Assembly (NCBI GenBank): GCA_947624315.1
Contig: CANQJU010000028.1
Coordinates: 1-9,985 of the forward strand
Reading direction: 5' to 3'
Length of the DNA: 9,985 nucleotides
Source: an uncultured Bacilli bacterium
Lineage (GTDB): Bacteria; Bacillota_I; Bacilli_A; ML615J-28; CAG-698
The notes under the pieces were generated by a model. It was not told the origin of the DNA. It searched no databases and worked only from the letters and a program-made list of their open reading frames with translations. This document shows positions 1-5,003 of the stretch, one piece after another. The first letter of the stretch is position 1, and each line of letters begins with the position of its first letter. The position numbers and the translations under genes are program-made.

Positions 1-29
1 AATAAAACAATTTTCGTAATTTTACTCAT
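1..29 (-). CDS. 5' end of a third gene in the PadR/HAAS operon (partial, runs off window)
   Basis: An ATG at 29-27 overlaps the TGA stop of the HAAS gene (ATGA overlap). It is preceded by AAGGAG about ten bases upstream, a strong ribosome binding site lying inside the HAAS 3' end. The nine visible codons read MSKITKIVL, a basic start running into hydrophobic residues, as in a membrane or exported protein. From known gene order in Bacillota, PadR plus HAAS is often followed by a DUF4097 putative adhesin or another membrane protein. That identity is inference only; too little is visible to classify the product. Confidence 0.6.
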
Positions 30-697
30 TTTCTATTATCTCCTTCTTTTTTAAAGCATAATCTAATAATCTTTTTAACTACTTCACCAATTATAAATAT
101 TATCCAAGTAATATACCAAGCCATTGTTAAAAAACTAACAAGAAAATATGTAATCAGTGTAATCACACCAACAACAGTTATTGTTGTTTTTAATGTGTTA
201 TGAGATTTTGATGGTTTACATATTTTGGCTTGCGATATTACTAATAAAATAGTAGCAACACCAATTAGTAAAAACATTAATCCTGTTCCTATTGTATCTT
301 CATATGGAGTATCATCTAAAATAATTTCGGGAATGACTGATAAAATGTATAAAATAATTGATAAAATAAATAAAAAATTAAATCGAGATTTTGTTGGTTC
401 TTCAACTTCTTCCTCATTATTAATAACAGCATTCTCTTCTATTTCTTCTTTATCAATATTGTTTGAAGATACATTTTCCTCTTTAACAGTTTCATTCTTA
501 TCAAATAGTTCTTCAATATTACCAATATTAGAAATAGCGATTAAATAAGCATCTTCTTTTGATTTACCATTAATAATCAAATCATTATATTTATCAAGAG
601 TATTTTGATAAATTTCTTCTTTCATTTCTTCCATCTCCTGGTTTTTAGGAGCGTCTTTAAATAAATAATTAATATAATTTAAATTTTTATTCTTCAT
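26..697 (-). CDS. HAAS-domain (DUF1700-like) integral membrane protein, PadR partner
   Basis: The protein is 223 aa. Residues about 5-75 form a soluble alpha-helical HAAS/permease-prefix type domain (NYINYLF start, later the ISNIGNIEELFDK pattern). An acidic Glu/Asn-rich linker follows to about residue 102. Four hydrophobic segments then lie at about 107-127, 137-158, 171-190 and 192-212, ending in a basic tail. In Bacillota such proteins are encoded with PadR repressors, and the HAAS domain is thought to contact the repressor or the cell envelope; the exact function is unknown. The start at 697 has GGAGG just upstream and lies inside padR (11-base overlap), so translation is probably coupled. 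The stop overlaps the start of the next gene. It is probably an envelope-stress or membrane-sensing accessory protein. I am confident of the family type, not of the role. Confidence 0.8.
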   Translation of the reverse strand: MKNKNLNYINYLFKDAPKNQEMEEMKEEIYQNTLDKYNDLIINGKSKEDAYLIAISNIGNIEELFDKNETVKEENVSSNNIDKEEIEENAVINNEEEVEEPTKSRFNFLFILSIILYILSVIPEIILDDTPYEDTIGTGLMFLLIGVATILLVISQAKICKPSKSHNTLKTTITVVGVITLITYFLVSFLTMAWYITWIIFIIGEVVKKIIRLCFKKEGDNRK

Positions 698-1031
698 ATA
701 TATCCTCCGAACTCAATAATTTATCAATAATTTGTCGAGCATATAACCAATCTTTTTTCATTTTGTAATATTCTTCTTTACCTTTATCGGTGATAGCATA
801 ATATTTACGTCTTGCACCGGTAGTTTCATCACCCCAATATGATCTAATCAAAGCTAGTTCTTCTAAGCGTTTAAACGCTGAATATAAAGTTGCTTCTTTC
901 AGTTCAAATTCTTGGTCAGTTGATCTTAAAATAGCTTTGTTTATTTCATACCCATAACTATCCTTTAACAAAAGTCTTGCTAAAATGATGGCATCGGTAT
1001 GTCCTCTTATAATATCTGATGCTATTGACAT
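687..1031 (-). CDS. PadR family transcriptional repressor
   Basis: A 114-aa winged-helix regulator, the usual length of the small PadR subfamily. The N-terminus (GHTDAIILARLLLKDSYGYE) is the typical PadR first helix. The recognition region carries LKEATLYSAFKRLEELALI, equivalent to the family pattern of P/A-T-LY-x-x-L-x-R-L, and the wing carries GARRKYYAITDKGKEE. Residues about 95-114 form a short C-terminal helix for dimerisation. PadR proteins of this class repress their own operon and are relieved by membrane-active compounds or stress. Here padR is first in an overlapping operon with the HAAS gene. A GAGGTGAGG ribosome binding site precedes the ATG. Its promoter lies inside a perfect inverted repeat, which fits autorepression (inference). 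The ligand cannot be predicted. Confidence 0.92.
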   Translation of the reverse strand: MSIASDIIRGHTDAIILARLLLKDSYGYEINKAILRSTDQEFELKEATLYSAFKRLEELALIRSYWGDETTGARRKYYAITDKGKEEYYKMKKDWLYARQIIDKLLSSEDIYEE

Positions 1032-1048
1032 TTCCTCACCTCACTAAC

Positions 1049-1077
1049 ATTATATATCATAATACCTCGCCTGTCAA
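1049..1077 (-). promoter_or_regulatory. Consensus sigma-A promoter of the padR operon
   Basis: On the minus strand TTGACA (1077-1072) and TATAAT (1054-1049) are separated by exactly 17 bases; all twelve positions match consensus. Transcription should start near 1042, leaving about ten leader bases before the padR ATG, with the GAGGTGAGG ribosome binding site at the very 5' end. A promoter this strong implies tight repression under normal conditions. Confidence 0.85.
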
Positions 1078-1083
1078 GGTATT
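1061..1083. promoter_or_regulatory. Inverted-repeat operator candidate for PadR
   Basis: A perfect inverted repeat, AATACCT then nine bases then AGGTATT (1061-1067 and 1077-1083), overlaps the -35 box and the spacer of the padR promoter. Its size, dyad symmetry and placement suit a dimeric winged-helix repressor that blocks RNA polymerase. The symmetry is seen directly. PadR binding is inferred from position and from the habit of this family of regulating itself. Confidence 0.6.
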
Positions 1084-1112
1084 TTGTTAAATATAGTTAT
1101 TTTCTATTCATT

Positions 1113-1136
1113 AAATATATTTTAAAAAATATATTT
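1113..1136. repeat. A/T-only inverted repeat upstream of the amidase gene
   Basis: AAATATATTTT (1113-1123) and AAAATATATTT (1126-1136) form a perfect 11+11 bp dyad with a 2-base centre, 17 bases before the amidase start codon. It contains only A and T, so chance symmetry is more likely than usual. It could be a protein-binding site or simply A/T-rich promoter DNA. No convincing sigma-A promoter pair reading toward the amidase was found in this gap: TATATT at 1136-1141 has no -35 partner at 17 or 18 bases. That would fit another sigma factor, but does not prove it. Confidence 0.35.
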
Positions 1137-1153
1137 ATATTAGAGGTGATTAA

Positions 1154-1852
1154 ATGTTTGTTGTTTTAGACCCTGGACATGGGGGAGCTGATCCTGGAGG
1201 TGGGTCAAATAAATATTGGAAAGAAAAAAATTTAGCTCTTAAGATTTCTAAGTATCAAGCTAATAGATTAAAAAGTTTAGGAATTCCTAATGCTTTAACA
1301 AGGAATAATGATATTTACTTATCCCCTAAGGATAGAGTGAATATTATTAATAACTATGCTAAGGGGCGTGATGCCATTTTAATATCTAATCATATTAATA
1401 ATGGTGGAGGAAAAGGAGCAGAAGTTATATACTCAATTCGTAATAGTCCTCTATTAGGAAATTATATTGCTGATGAGATTAAAAAGAGTGGACAAAACAT
1501 TCGAAAAGTCTATACAAGAAAAAATAGTACGGGAAGTGATTATTATTTTGTTTTAAGGGATACACCATATACAAATAGTAATATTGTTGAATATGGATTT
1601 GCTGATAATGAAGTTGATCAAAATATATTGCTATACAATTGGCCTATTTTAGCTGAAGGAGTTGTTAGAGCAATTGCAACTTATTATAATGTTCCATACT
1701 TTCCTCCTAATTTTACTGTTTATATTGTTAGAGAAGGAGATTCATTATATAAGATTGCCAAAAGCTATAATACAACTATTGATAAGATTATGAAAGATAA
1801 TAATCTTAAAACTTCTATTCTTCAAATTGGTCAAGAGTTATTTATTTACTAA
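1154..1852 (+). CDS. N-acetylmuramoyl-L-alanine amidase (Amidase_3) with C-terminal LysM domain, no signal peptide
   Basis: A 232-aa zinc amidase predicted to cut the bond between N-acetylmuramic acid and L-alanine in peptidoglycan. The catalytic domain (1-180) carries DPGHGG with zinc ligand His9, Glu24 as second ligand, SNH with His80 as third, and catalytic Glu146 in NIVEYGF. Residues 187-232 are one LysM peptidoglycan-binding repeat (YIVREGDSLYKIAKSYN...). The start is secure: AGAGGTGAT is well spaced, and an in-frame TAA immediately precedes the ATG, so no upstream signal peptide can be hidden. The protein therefore has no classical export signal, like mother-cell lytic enzymes such as B. 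subtilis CwlC, or phage endolysins. No phage genes are nearby, and it abuts a ylbJ-like gene with no gap, so a sporulation role (mother-cell lysis or spore cortex) is favoured by inference. Confidence 0.9.
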   Translation: MFVVLDPGHGGADPGGGSNKYWKEKNLALKISKYQANRLKSLGIPNALTRNNDIYLSPKDRVNIINNYAKGRDAILISNHINNGGGKGAEVIYSIRNSPLLGNYIADEIKKSGQNIRKVYTRKNSTGSDYYFVLRDTPYTNSNIVEYGFADNEVDQNILLYNWPILAEGVVRAIATYYNVPYFPPNFTVYIVREGDSLYKIAKSYNTTIDKIMKDNNLKTSILQIGQELFIY

Positions 1853-2767
1853 ATGAAAAGAATTTTTGTTTTTTTTATACTTTTTATTGTTATTGTTTTA
1901 TTTTATTTAGCTTTTAATAATTCTTTAGCTTTATATTCAACAATCCTTGAAACTTTGAATATTTGGTTGATGAAGGTTTTTCCCTCTTTGTTTACTTTTT
2001 TTATTGTTTCTTCTTTATTAATTAATTTTAAAATTATAAATTATTTGTCTTTTTTATTTAAGCCTTTAAAAAGAATATTAAATTTTTATAATGATGAAGC
2101 TTTTAATATTTTTTTGTTAAGTATTTTTAATGGTAATCCTTCAACTATTCTTTTTATTAATCAAAGTTTAGAAAACAATAAAATTACTATTGATGAAGCT
2201 AATGTATTAACATGTTCTGCTTCTTTTATTAGTCCTTTTTTTATTTTATCTTTTTTTGATAAAAGACAAGCATTGATATTAATTATTTCTCATGTTTTAG
2301 CAAATTTTATTTTAGTTTTCTTTTTAAATAGAAGATTGGTTAAAAAAAATATATCTATTCAAAAGGATTTAAATATTGATTTTGATGGTTTCTTATCATC
2401 TATTAATAAAGCCATTTCTGTTTTATTAGTGATTGCGGGGACGATGGTATCAGCAACCTTATTAAAATATGCTTTGATGAACTCTTTATCATTTTTACCT
2501 GATAATTTGTTAAAAATTGTTCTTTCTTTTAGTGAAGTGTCAACAGGTTTGAATGATTTAAGGAATTTAAATATTAATAGTACATATTTTCTTTTATTGT
2601 CAAGTTTTTTATTAGGTATGGGAGGTTTTTGCATTCATTTACAAGTTGCTTCTGTTTTATCAAAAAAAATATCTTATAAATATTATTTAAAAGGAAGATT
2701 TATTCAAGGAATAATAAGTGTTGTGATTGTTTTAATAATAATTTTCGTAAAAAAAATAGCTAGTTAA
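1853..2767 (+). CDS. ylbJ: YlbJ-like sporulation integral membrane protein
   Basis: A 304-aa polytopic membrane protein with about eight hydrophobic segments, recognised as YlbJ-like by several stretches. The N-terminal part has IWLMKVFPSLFTFFIVSSLL. The middle has an N-P-S-T loop, EANVLTCSASFISPFFIL and SHVLANF (family pattern SSPLFI...SHYLxN). The C-terminal part has GGFCIHLQVASVLSKKISY (family GGFSxHxQV). YlbJ belongs to the Gate/nucleoside-recognition group and is required for heat-resistant spores in B. subtilis; what it transports is not known. The protein is roughly 100 aa shorter than I recall for B. subtilis YlbJ. The ATG follows the amidase TAA with no gap and only a weak ribosome binding site, so translation is probably coupled. 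In B. subtilis ylbJ also lies close to rsmD (ylbH), which supports the assignment, although coaD is not between them here. The last codons overlap rsmD and form a terminator. Confidence 0.8.
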   Translation: MKRIFVFFILFIVIVLFYLAFNNSLALYSTILETLNIWLMKVFPSLFTFFIVSSLLINFKIINYLSFLFKPLKRILNFYNDEAFNIFLLSIFNGNPSTILFINQSLENNKITIDEANVLTCSASFISPFFILSFFDKRQALILIISHVLANFILVFFLNRRLVKKNISIQKDLNIDFDGFLSSINKAISVLLVIAGTMVSATLLKYALMNSLSFLPDNLLKIVLSFSEVSTGLNDLRNLNINSTYFLLLSSFLLGMGGFCIHLQVASVLSKKISYKYYLKGRFIQGIISVVIVLIIIFVKKIAS

Positions 2768-2780
2768 TTAGCTATTTTTT
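2751..2780. terminator. Bidirectional terminator inside the overlapping ends of ylbJ and rsmD
   Basis: AAAAAATAGCTA (2751-2762) pairs perfectly with TAGCTATTTTTT (2769-2780) around a 6-base loop. The A-run on one side is a T-run on the other strand, so it can work in both directions. The whole hairpin is coding: it encodes the KKIAS end of YlbJ and the KIAN end of RsmD, and holds both stop codons. The GC content of the stem is low, so efficiency is uncertain. Confidence 0.7.
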
Positions 2781-3321
2781 GATATATACATACTTCACTA
2801 CTAGCGTAGCTATAGTTTTTGATAATTTTTAGGTAAGTTGAGTCTTGGGCTTGATGATTTCCCCGAACATATTGGCAAACAATAATGCCTTTATCATTAA
2901 GCATATTATTTGATTGAATGAATTCGATGATTTCATCAATAATATTTAAACGATATGGTGGATCTAAAAAGATAATATCAAAGGTCATATTTTTTTCTTT
3001 GAAGTTTTTTAAAGCTATTTTATAATCTGTTTCAAATAAAAAACAGTTTTCTTCTTCTTTTAATGATGAAATATTATCTTTAATTACTTGACATGCTTGA
3101 TGGTTCTTTTCAACAATATAAGCTTTAGAGCATCCTCTACTTAAAGCTTCTAAACTTAAAGCTCCACTTCCACCAAAAAGATCAAGGACTATATCACTAT
3201 CAAAATATGGGCCAATAGTATTAAAAACAGATTCTTTCATGCGATCTATCATTGGTCTTGTATTCATTCCTTCTAATGTTTTTAAGACTCTACTTTTATG
3301 TTTTCCTGAAATAATTCTCAT
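2764..3321 (-). CDS. rsmD: 16S rRNA (guanine966-N2)-methyltransferase RsmD
   Basis: A 185-aa S-adenosylmethionine-dependent methyltransferase that methylates N2 of G966 in the 16S rRNA of the small ribosomal subunit. It shows the standard RsmD layout: RIISGKHKSR at the N-terminus, TRPMIDRMKESVFN at about 21-34 (family TRPT-D-R-x-KEAxFN), SAM-binding motif I DLFGGSGALSLEALSRG at 47-63, an acidic residue in IVEKN at about 69-73 for the ribose, and catalytic motif IV DPPY at 120-123. Length is normal for the family. An AAAGGA ribosome binding site precedes the ATG. The gene converges on ylbJ with a 4-base overlap of the stop codons. It is transcribed apart from the upstream kinase unit, which ends in its own terminator, probably from the promoter candidate at 3381-3409. 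This is a housekeeping gene. Confidence 0.95.
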   Translation of the reverse strand: MRIISGKHKSRVLKTLEGMNTRPMIDRMKESVFNTIGPYFDSDIVLDLFGGSGALSLEALSRGCSKAYIVEKNHQACQVIKDNISSLKEEENCFLFETDYKIALKNFKEKNMTFDIIFLDPPYRLNIIDEIIEFIQSNNMLNDKGIIVCQYVRGNHQAQDSTYLKIIKNYSYASSEVCIYQKIAN

Positions 3322-3380
3322 ATTTTTTCCTTTTTAATTTTTTTTATTTTTTTTGCATAAAAATTAAATATTTATCTCAT

Positions 3381-3409
3381 AATATAATTGCAAGTCAAAA
3401 GTCTTGCAA
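3381..3409 (-). promoter_or_regulatory. Candidate rsmD promoter
   Basis: On the minus strand TTGCAA (3409-3404, four of six consensus positions) and TATATT (3386-3381, five of six) are spaced by 17 bases. This predicts a start near 3374 and a leader of about 50 bases before rsmD. It is the best pair in a gap that needs a promoter, because a terminator closes the upstream unit. The region is A/T-rich, so false matches are easy. Confidence 0.4.
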
Positions 3410-3429
3410 GAAGAATCCCCTATTCTTCT
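3409..3429. repeat. Perfect hairpin in the gap upstream of rsmD
   Basis: AGAAGAAT (3409-3416) and ATTCTTCT (3422-3429) form an 8-bp stem with a 5-base C-rich loop. A weaker GCAAG/CTTGC pair (3390-3394, 3403-3407) lies beside it and overlaps the -35 candidate. No T-run follows on either strand, so these are not ordinary terminators. They could be an operator or an RNA structure; I see no gene in 3322-3470. Confidence 0.4.
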
Positions 3430-3470
3430 ATCATACTTCTCCTCTCCCTTTCACATATATATCAATTTTT

Positions 3471-3506
3471 AAAAAATAGAGCTATTCTTTAATAACTCTA
3501 TTTTTT
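3471..3506. terminator. Terminator of the lipid kinase/HNH-like unit (may act both ways)
   Basis: AAAAAATAGAG (3471-3481) and CTCTATTTTTT (3496-3506) form an 11-bp stem that continues, after one mismatch, with TATT/AATA around a CTTT loop. It starts four bases past the stop codon of the minus-strand HNH-like gene, and its T-run faces the right way for that gene. The other strand also has a T-run. Confidence 0.8.
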
Positions 3507-3510
3507 ATTT

Positions 3511-3849
3511 TTAAATAAAATAAGAATCATCATCATCACCAATTAGTTTTTCTAAATAATAATAATCATCTTTTTCGTTATAACAAACTTTATATTCTTT
3601 GTCGATTATTTTAAATATAGGATAATTTAAGCCTTTTTCTTCAAAGCTTCGATAATGCATTATAATGATATTTCCAATATGAGTAGGTCCACCTAATTCA
3701 ATAGGTTTTAAATAGGTAATGACCCAACCAACTTGATTATCAACCATATAATCAGATTTCTTTATTTTACGTCCCGAAAAATCATAAGCATATTCTTTAT
3801 TGCCCATTTCTTGTTCCCATATTTTAAAGGCATCTTTTTTATCAAACAT
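3511..3849 (-). CDS. Small HNH-endonuclease-like protein with a degenerate active site
   Basis: A 112-aa soluble protein. Residues 11-34 read W-E-x-E-M-G...DFSGRKIKKSDY, and 41-72 read GWVITYLKPIELGG then GNIIIMHYRSFEEK. This follows the layout of short HNH nucleases (pattern aGRxI...Y, then GWxIDHIxPxxxGG, then NLxxxHxxTNxxK). The Asp-His pair that begins the HNH motif is Thr45-Tyr46 here, and the later Asn is replaced, while Gly53-Gly54, Asn60, His65 and Lys72 remain. The fold is probably kept but nuclease activity probably lost, so it may bind nucleic acid or protein. The acidic C-terminus (DDDD) is unusual for a nuclease. It follows the lipid kinase by five bases with an AAAGGAAAAGG ribosome binding site in the kinase 3' end, so they share an operon; no functional link is evident. 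The family call comes from pattern memory and is moderate. Confidence 0.6.
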   Translation of the reverse strand: MFDKKDAFKIWEQEMGNKEYAYDFSGRKIKKSDYMVDNQVGWVITYLKPIELGGPTHIGNIIIMHYRSFEEKGLNYPIFKIIDKEYKVCYNEKDDYYYLEKLIGDDDDSYFI

Positions 3850-3854
3850 AGCTT

Positions 3855-4754
3855 TTACCTTTTCCTTTTTTTATTTTTTGGAACAAATATCTCTAAATGT
3901 CCTTTAATATTTTCGATATGTACATTGCCTTTAGGTCCTTCTTCACCATCCACGCACCATGTGACATTGTTATCCACTTCAACATCAAAGTTGTTTGAGC
4001 GGAATAATTGAGCGTGATGTTTAATTTTGGCTCCAAAAAGTCCTAAAATAAATGTTTTTAAAACGTTTAGTCTTCCATGAGTAGCATCATCTTTAACCAT
4101 TATGATGTCAAAATAGCCATCATTTAAGTGCCCATAGCGATTAAAGGAAATGCCACCAACGCTTTTAGAGTTCATTACTAGTAAAAGTGGTGAGCGCATT
4201 TTAACATCATCTTGACTGCTTTTATATCTAACTTCACTTACAGGTGTATTAAAAAATTCATCAAAGCCATTTTTTAAATAAGCAAAACGTCCCAAAACCT
4301 TTTTTCGATGGTGTTTGGTCGTGTATGATGTTCCTGTACATGCTCCTATAGCTACAACATACATAAAATATCTTCCATTTATTTTCCCAACATCATGTTT
4401 AATAGTAACGCCATCAGTGATAATCTTTAAGGCCTTTTTAACATGACGAGATATCTTTAAGTTTCTAGCATTATCGTTGCATGTTCCGGTAGGAATATAT
4501 CCTAAAACTGGTCTTTTCTTTAGGGAAGCAACTCCACATGTGATTTCATTAAAAGTACCATCTCCACCGGAAAAAACTAAAACATCATAGTCACTTGCAT
4601 GCTGTTCAGTGAACTCAATAATGTCATTAGCTGATAAAGATTCATGAACGTCAACAGTATCAAAACGTTTTTTTAGGGATTCAATAATGTAATCTTTCTT
4701 TTTTATAATTTTACCTTTACCACTCTTGGGATTATATATAAAAAGGCACTTCAT
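3855..4754 (-). CDS. Diacylglycerol/lipid kinase of the DgkB/YegS/BmrU family
   Basis: A 299-aa cytoplasmic or membrane-peripheral kinase that uses ATP to phosphorylate diacylglycerol or a related lipid; in Gram-positive bacteria DgkB recycles diacylglycerol made during lipoteichoic acid synthesis. Visible motifs are NPKSGKG at 8-14 (phosphate loop), GGDGTFNE at 63-70 (nucleotide binding), PTGTCND at 88-94 (family GTxND), NSKSVGG near 195-201, LNDGYFDI at 210-217, and DGEEGPKG at 269-276 containing the catalytic acidic residue. Length matches DgkB (about 300 aa). The start at 4754 is chosen because GGGTGAT lies just upstream. A GTG nine bases earlier falls inside that ribosome binding site and would leave no site of its own. 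The HNH-like gene follows. BmrU/YegS relatives have other lipid substrates, so the substrate is not certain. Confidence 0.9.
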   Translation of the reverse strand: MKCLFIYNPKSGKGKIIKKKDYIIESLKKRFDTVDVHESLSANDIIEFTEQHASDYDVLVFSGGDGTFNEITCGVASLKKRPVLGYIPTGTCNDNARNLKISRHVKKALKIITDGVTIKHDVGKINGRYFMYVVAIGACTGTSYTTKHHRKKVLGRFAYLKNGFDEFFNTPVSEVRYKSSQDDVKMRSPLLLVMNSKSVGGISFNRYGHLNDGYFDIIMVKDDATHGRLNVLKTFILGLFGAKIKHHAQLFRSNNFDVEVDNNVTWCVDGEEGPKGNVHIENIKGHLEIFVPKNKKRKR

Positions 4755-4771
4755 TTTTATCACCCATTAAT

Positions 4772-4800
4772 ATTATACATAATTTATTGAGGCTTTTCAA
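4772..4800 (-). promoter_or_regulatory. Sigma-A promoter of the lipid kinase operon
   Basis: On the minus strand TTGAAA (4800-4795) and TATAAT (4777-4772) are spaced by 17 bases; eleven of twelve positions match consensus. The predicted start near 4765 leaves only about ten bases before the ATG at 4754, so the GGGTGAT ribosome binding site is at the extreme 5' end of the message. No operator-like dyad is seen here. Confidence 0.8.
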
Positions 4801-4972
4801 GTATTCATTTTTATTTCTTTAAGTTTATCATTGTCTTAAAATTTTAGCTAAATATGCCAAAAATTTGCGCTATAATCGTTTTTGACAATATCTTTGAATA
4901 ACTTTTAAGCTTAAAGGAAAAGAAAAAATAAACTTAAATTTTATTTTTTGATAAAATTTAACAAAAAAGAAA
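4801..4972. other. Intergenic A/T-rich gap, no gene recognised
   Basis: This stretch lies between the lipid kinase promoter and the terminator of the ABC exporter unit. It holds no convincing ORF with a ribosome binding site. Visible features are a plus-strand TATAAT at 4871-4876 with no -35 partner at the right distance, a 12-base palindrome TTTAAGCTTAAA near 4906-4918, and the A/T dyad at 4934-4961. A small RNA cannot be excluded, but nothing positively supports one. Confidence 0.5.
4934..4961. repeat. A/T-only inverted repeat downstream of the ABC exporter terminator
   Basis: TTAAATTTTAT (4934-4944) and ATAAAATTTAA (4951-4961) form a perfect 11-bp stem with a 6-base loop. It has no G or C in the stem, so it would be weak in RNA. 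It might back up the adjacent terminator or be chance in A/T-rich DNA. Confidence 0.3.
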
Positions 4973-5003
4973 AAAATTGGTCAATTTTTACATGACCAAT
5001 TTT
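4973..5003 (-). terminator. Intrinsic terminator of the ABC exporter operon
   Basis: TGACCAATTTT (4993-5003) pairs with AAAATTGGTCA (4973-4983) around a 9-base loop. On the minus strand the stem is followed by a long T-rich run (4976 downward). The stem overlaps the TAA stop of the second exporter gene. This is a clear rho-independent terminator for the minus-strand unit. Confidence 0.9.

Noticed and set aside
26..28. TGA read as tryptophan (Mycoplasma-type code)
   Set aside because: TGA ends the HAAS gene at a well-formed ATGA overlap with the next start, and Trp is encoded by TGG throughout, so the standard code fits.
225..548. Plus-strand frame of 107 codons opposite the HAAS gene
   Set aside because: Ser/Ile-rich shadow of the acidic linker and membrane segments on the other strand. 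Similar shadows at 3733-4011, 5237-5458, 6493-6681, 8419-8691, 8978-9175 and 2359-2634 (minus) were dropped for the same reason.
1154..1852. Amidase as a prophage endolysin
   Set aside because: No holin, tail, integrase or other phage gene lies nearby, and the gene abuts a ylbJ-like gene. It cannot be fully excluded from sequence alone.
4755..4763. GTG start for the lipid kinase at 4763 (and GTG at 8663 for the exporter half)
   Set aside because: Each GTG lies at or inside the ribosome binding site of a following ATG, and has no good site of its own.
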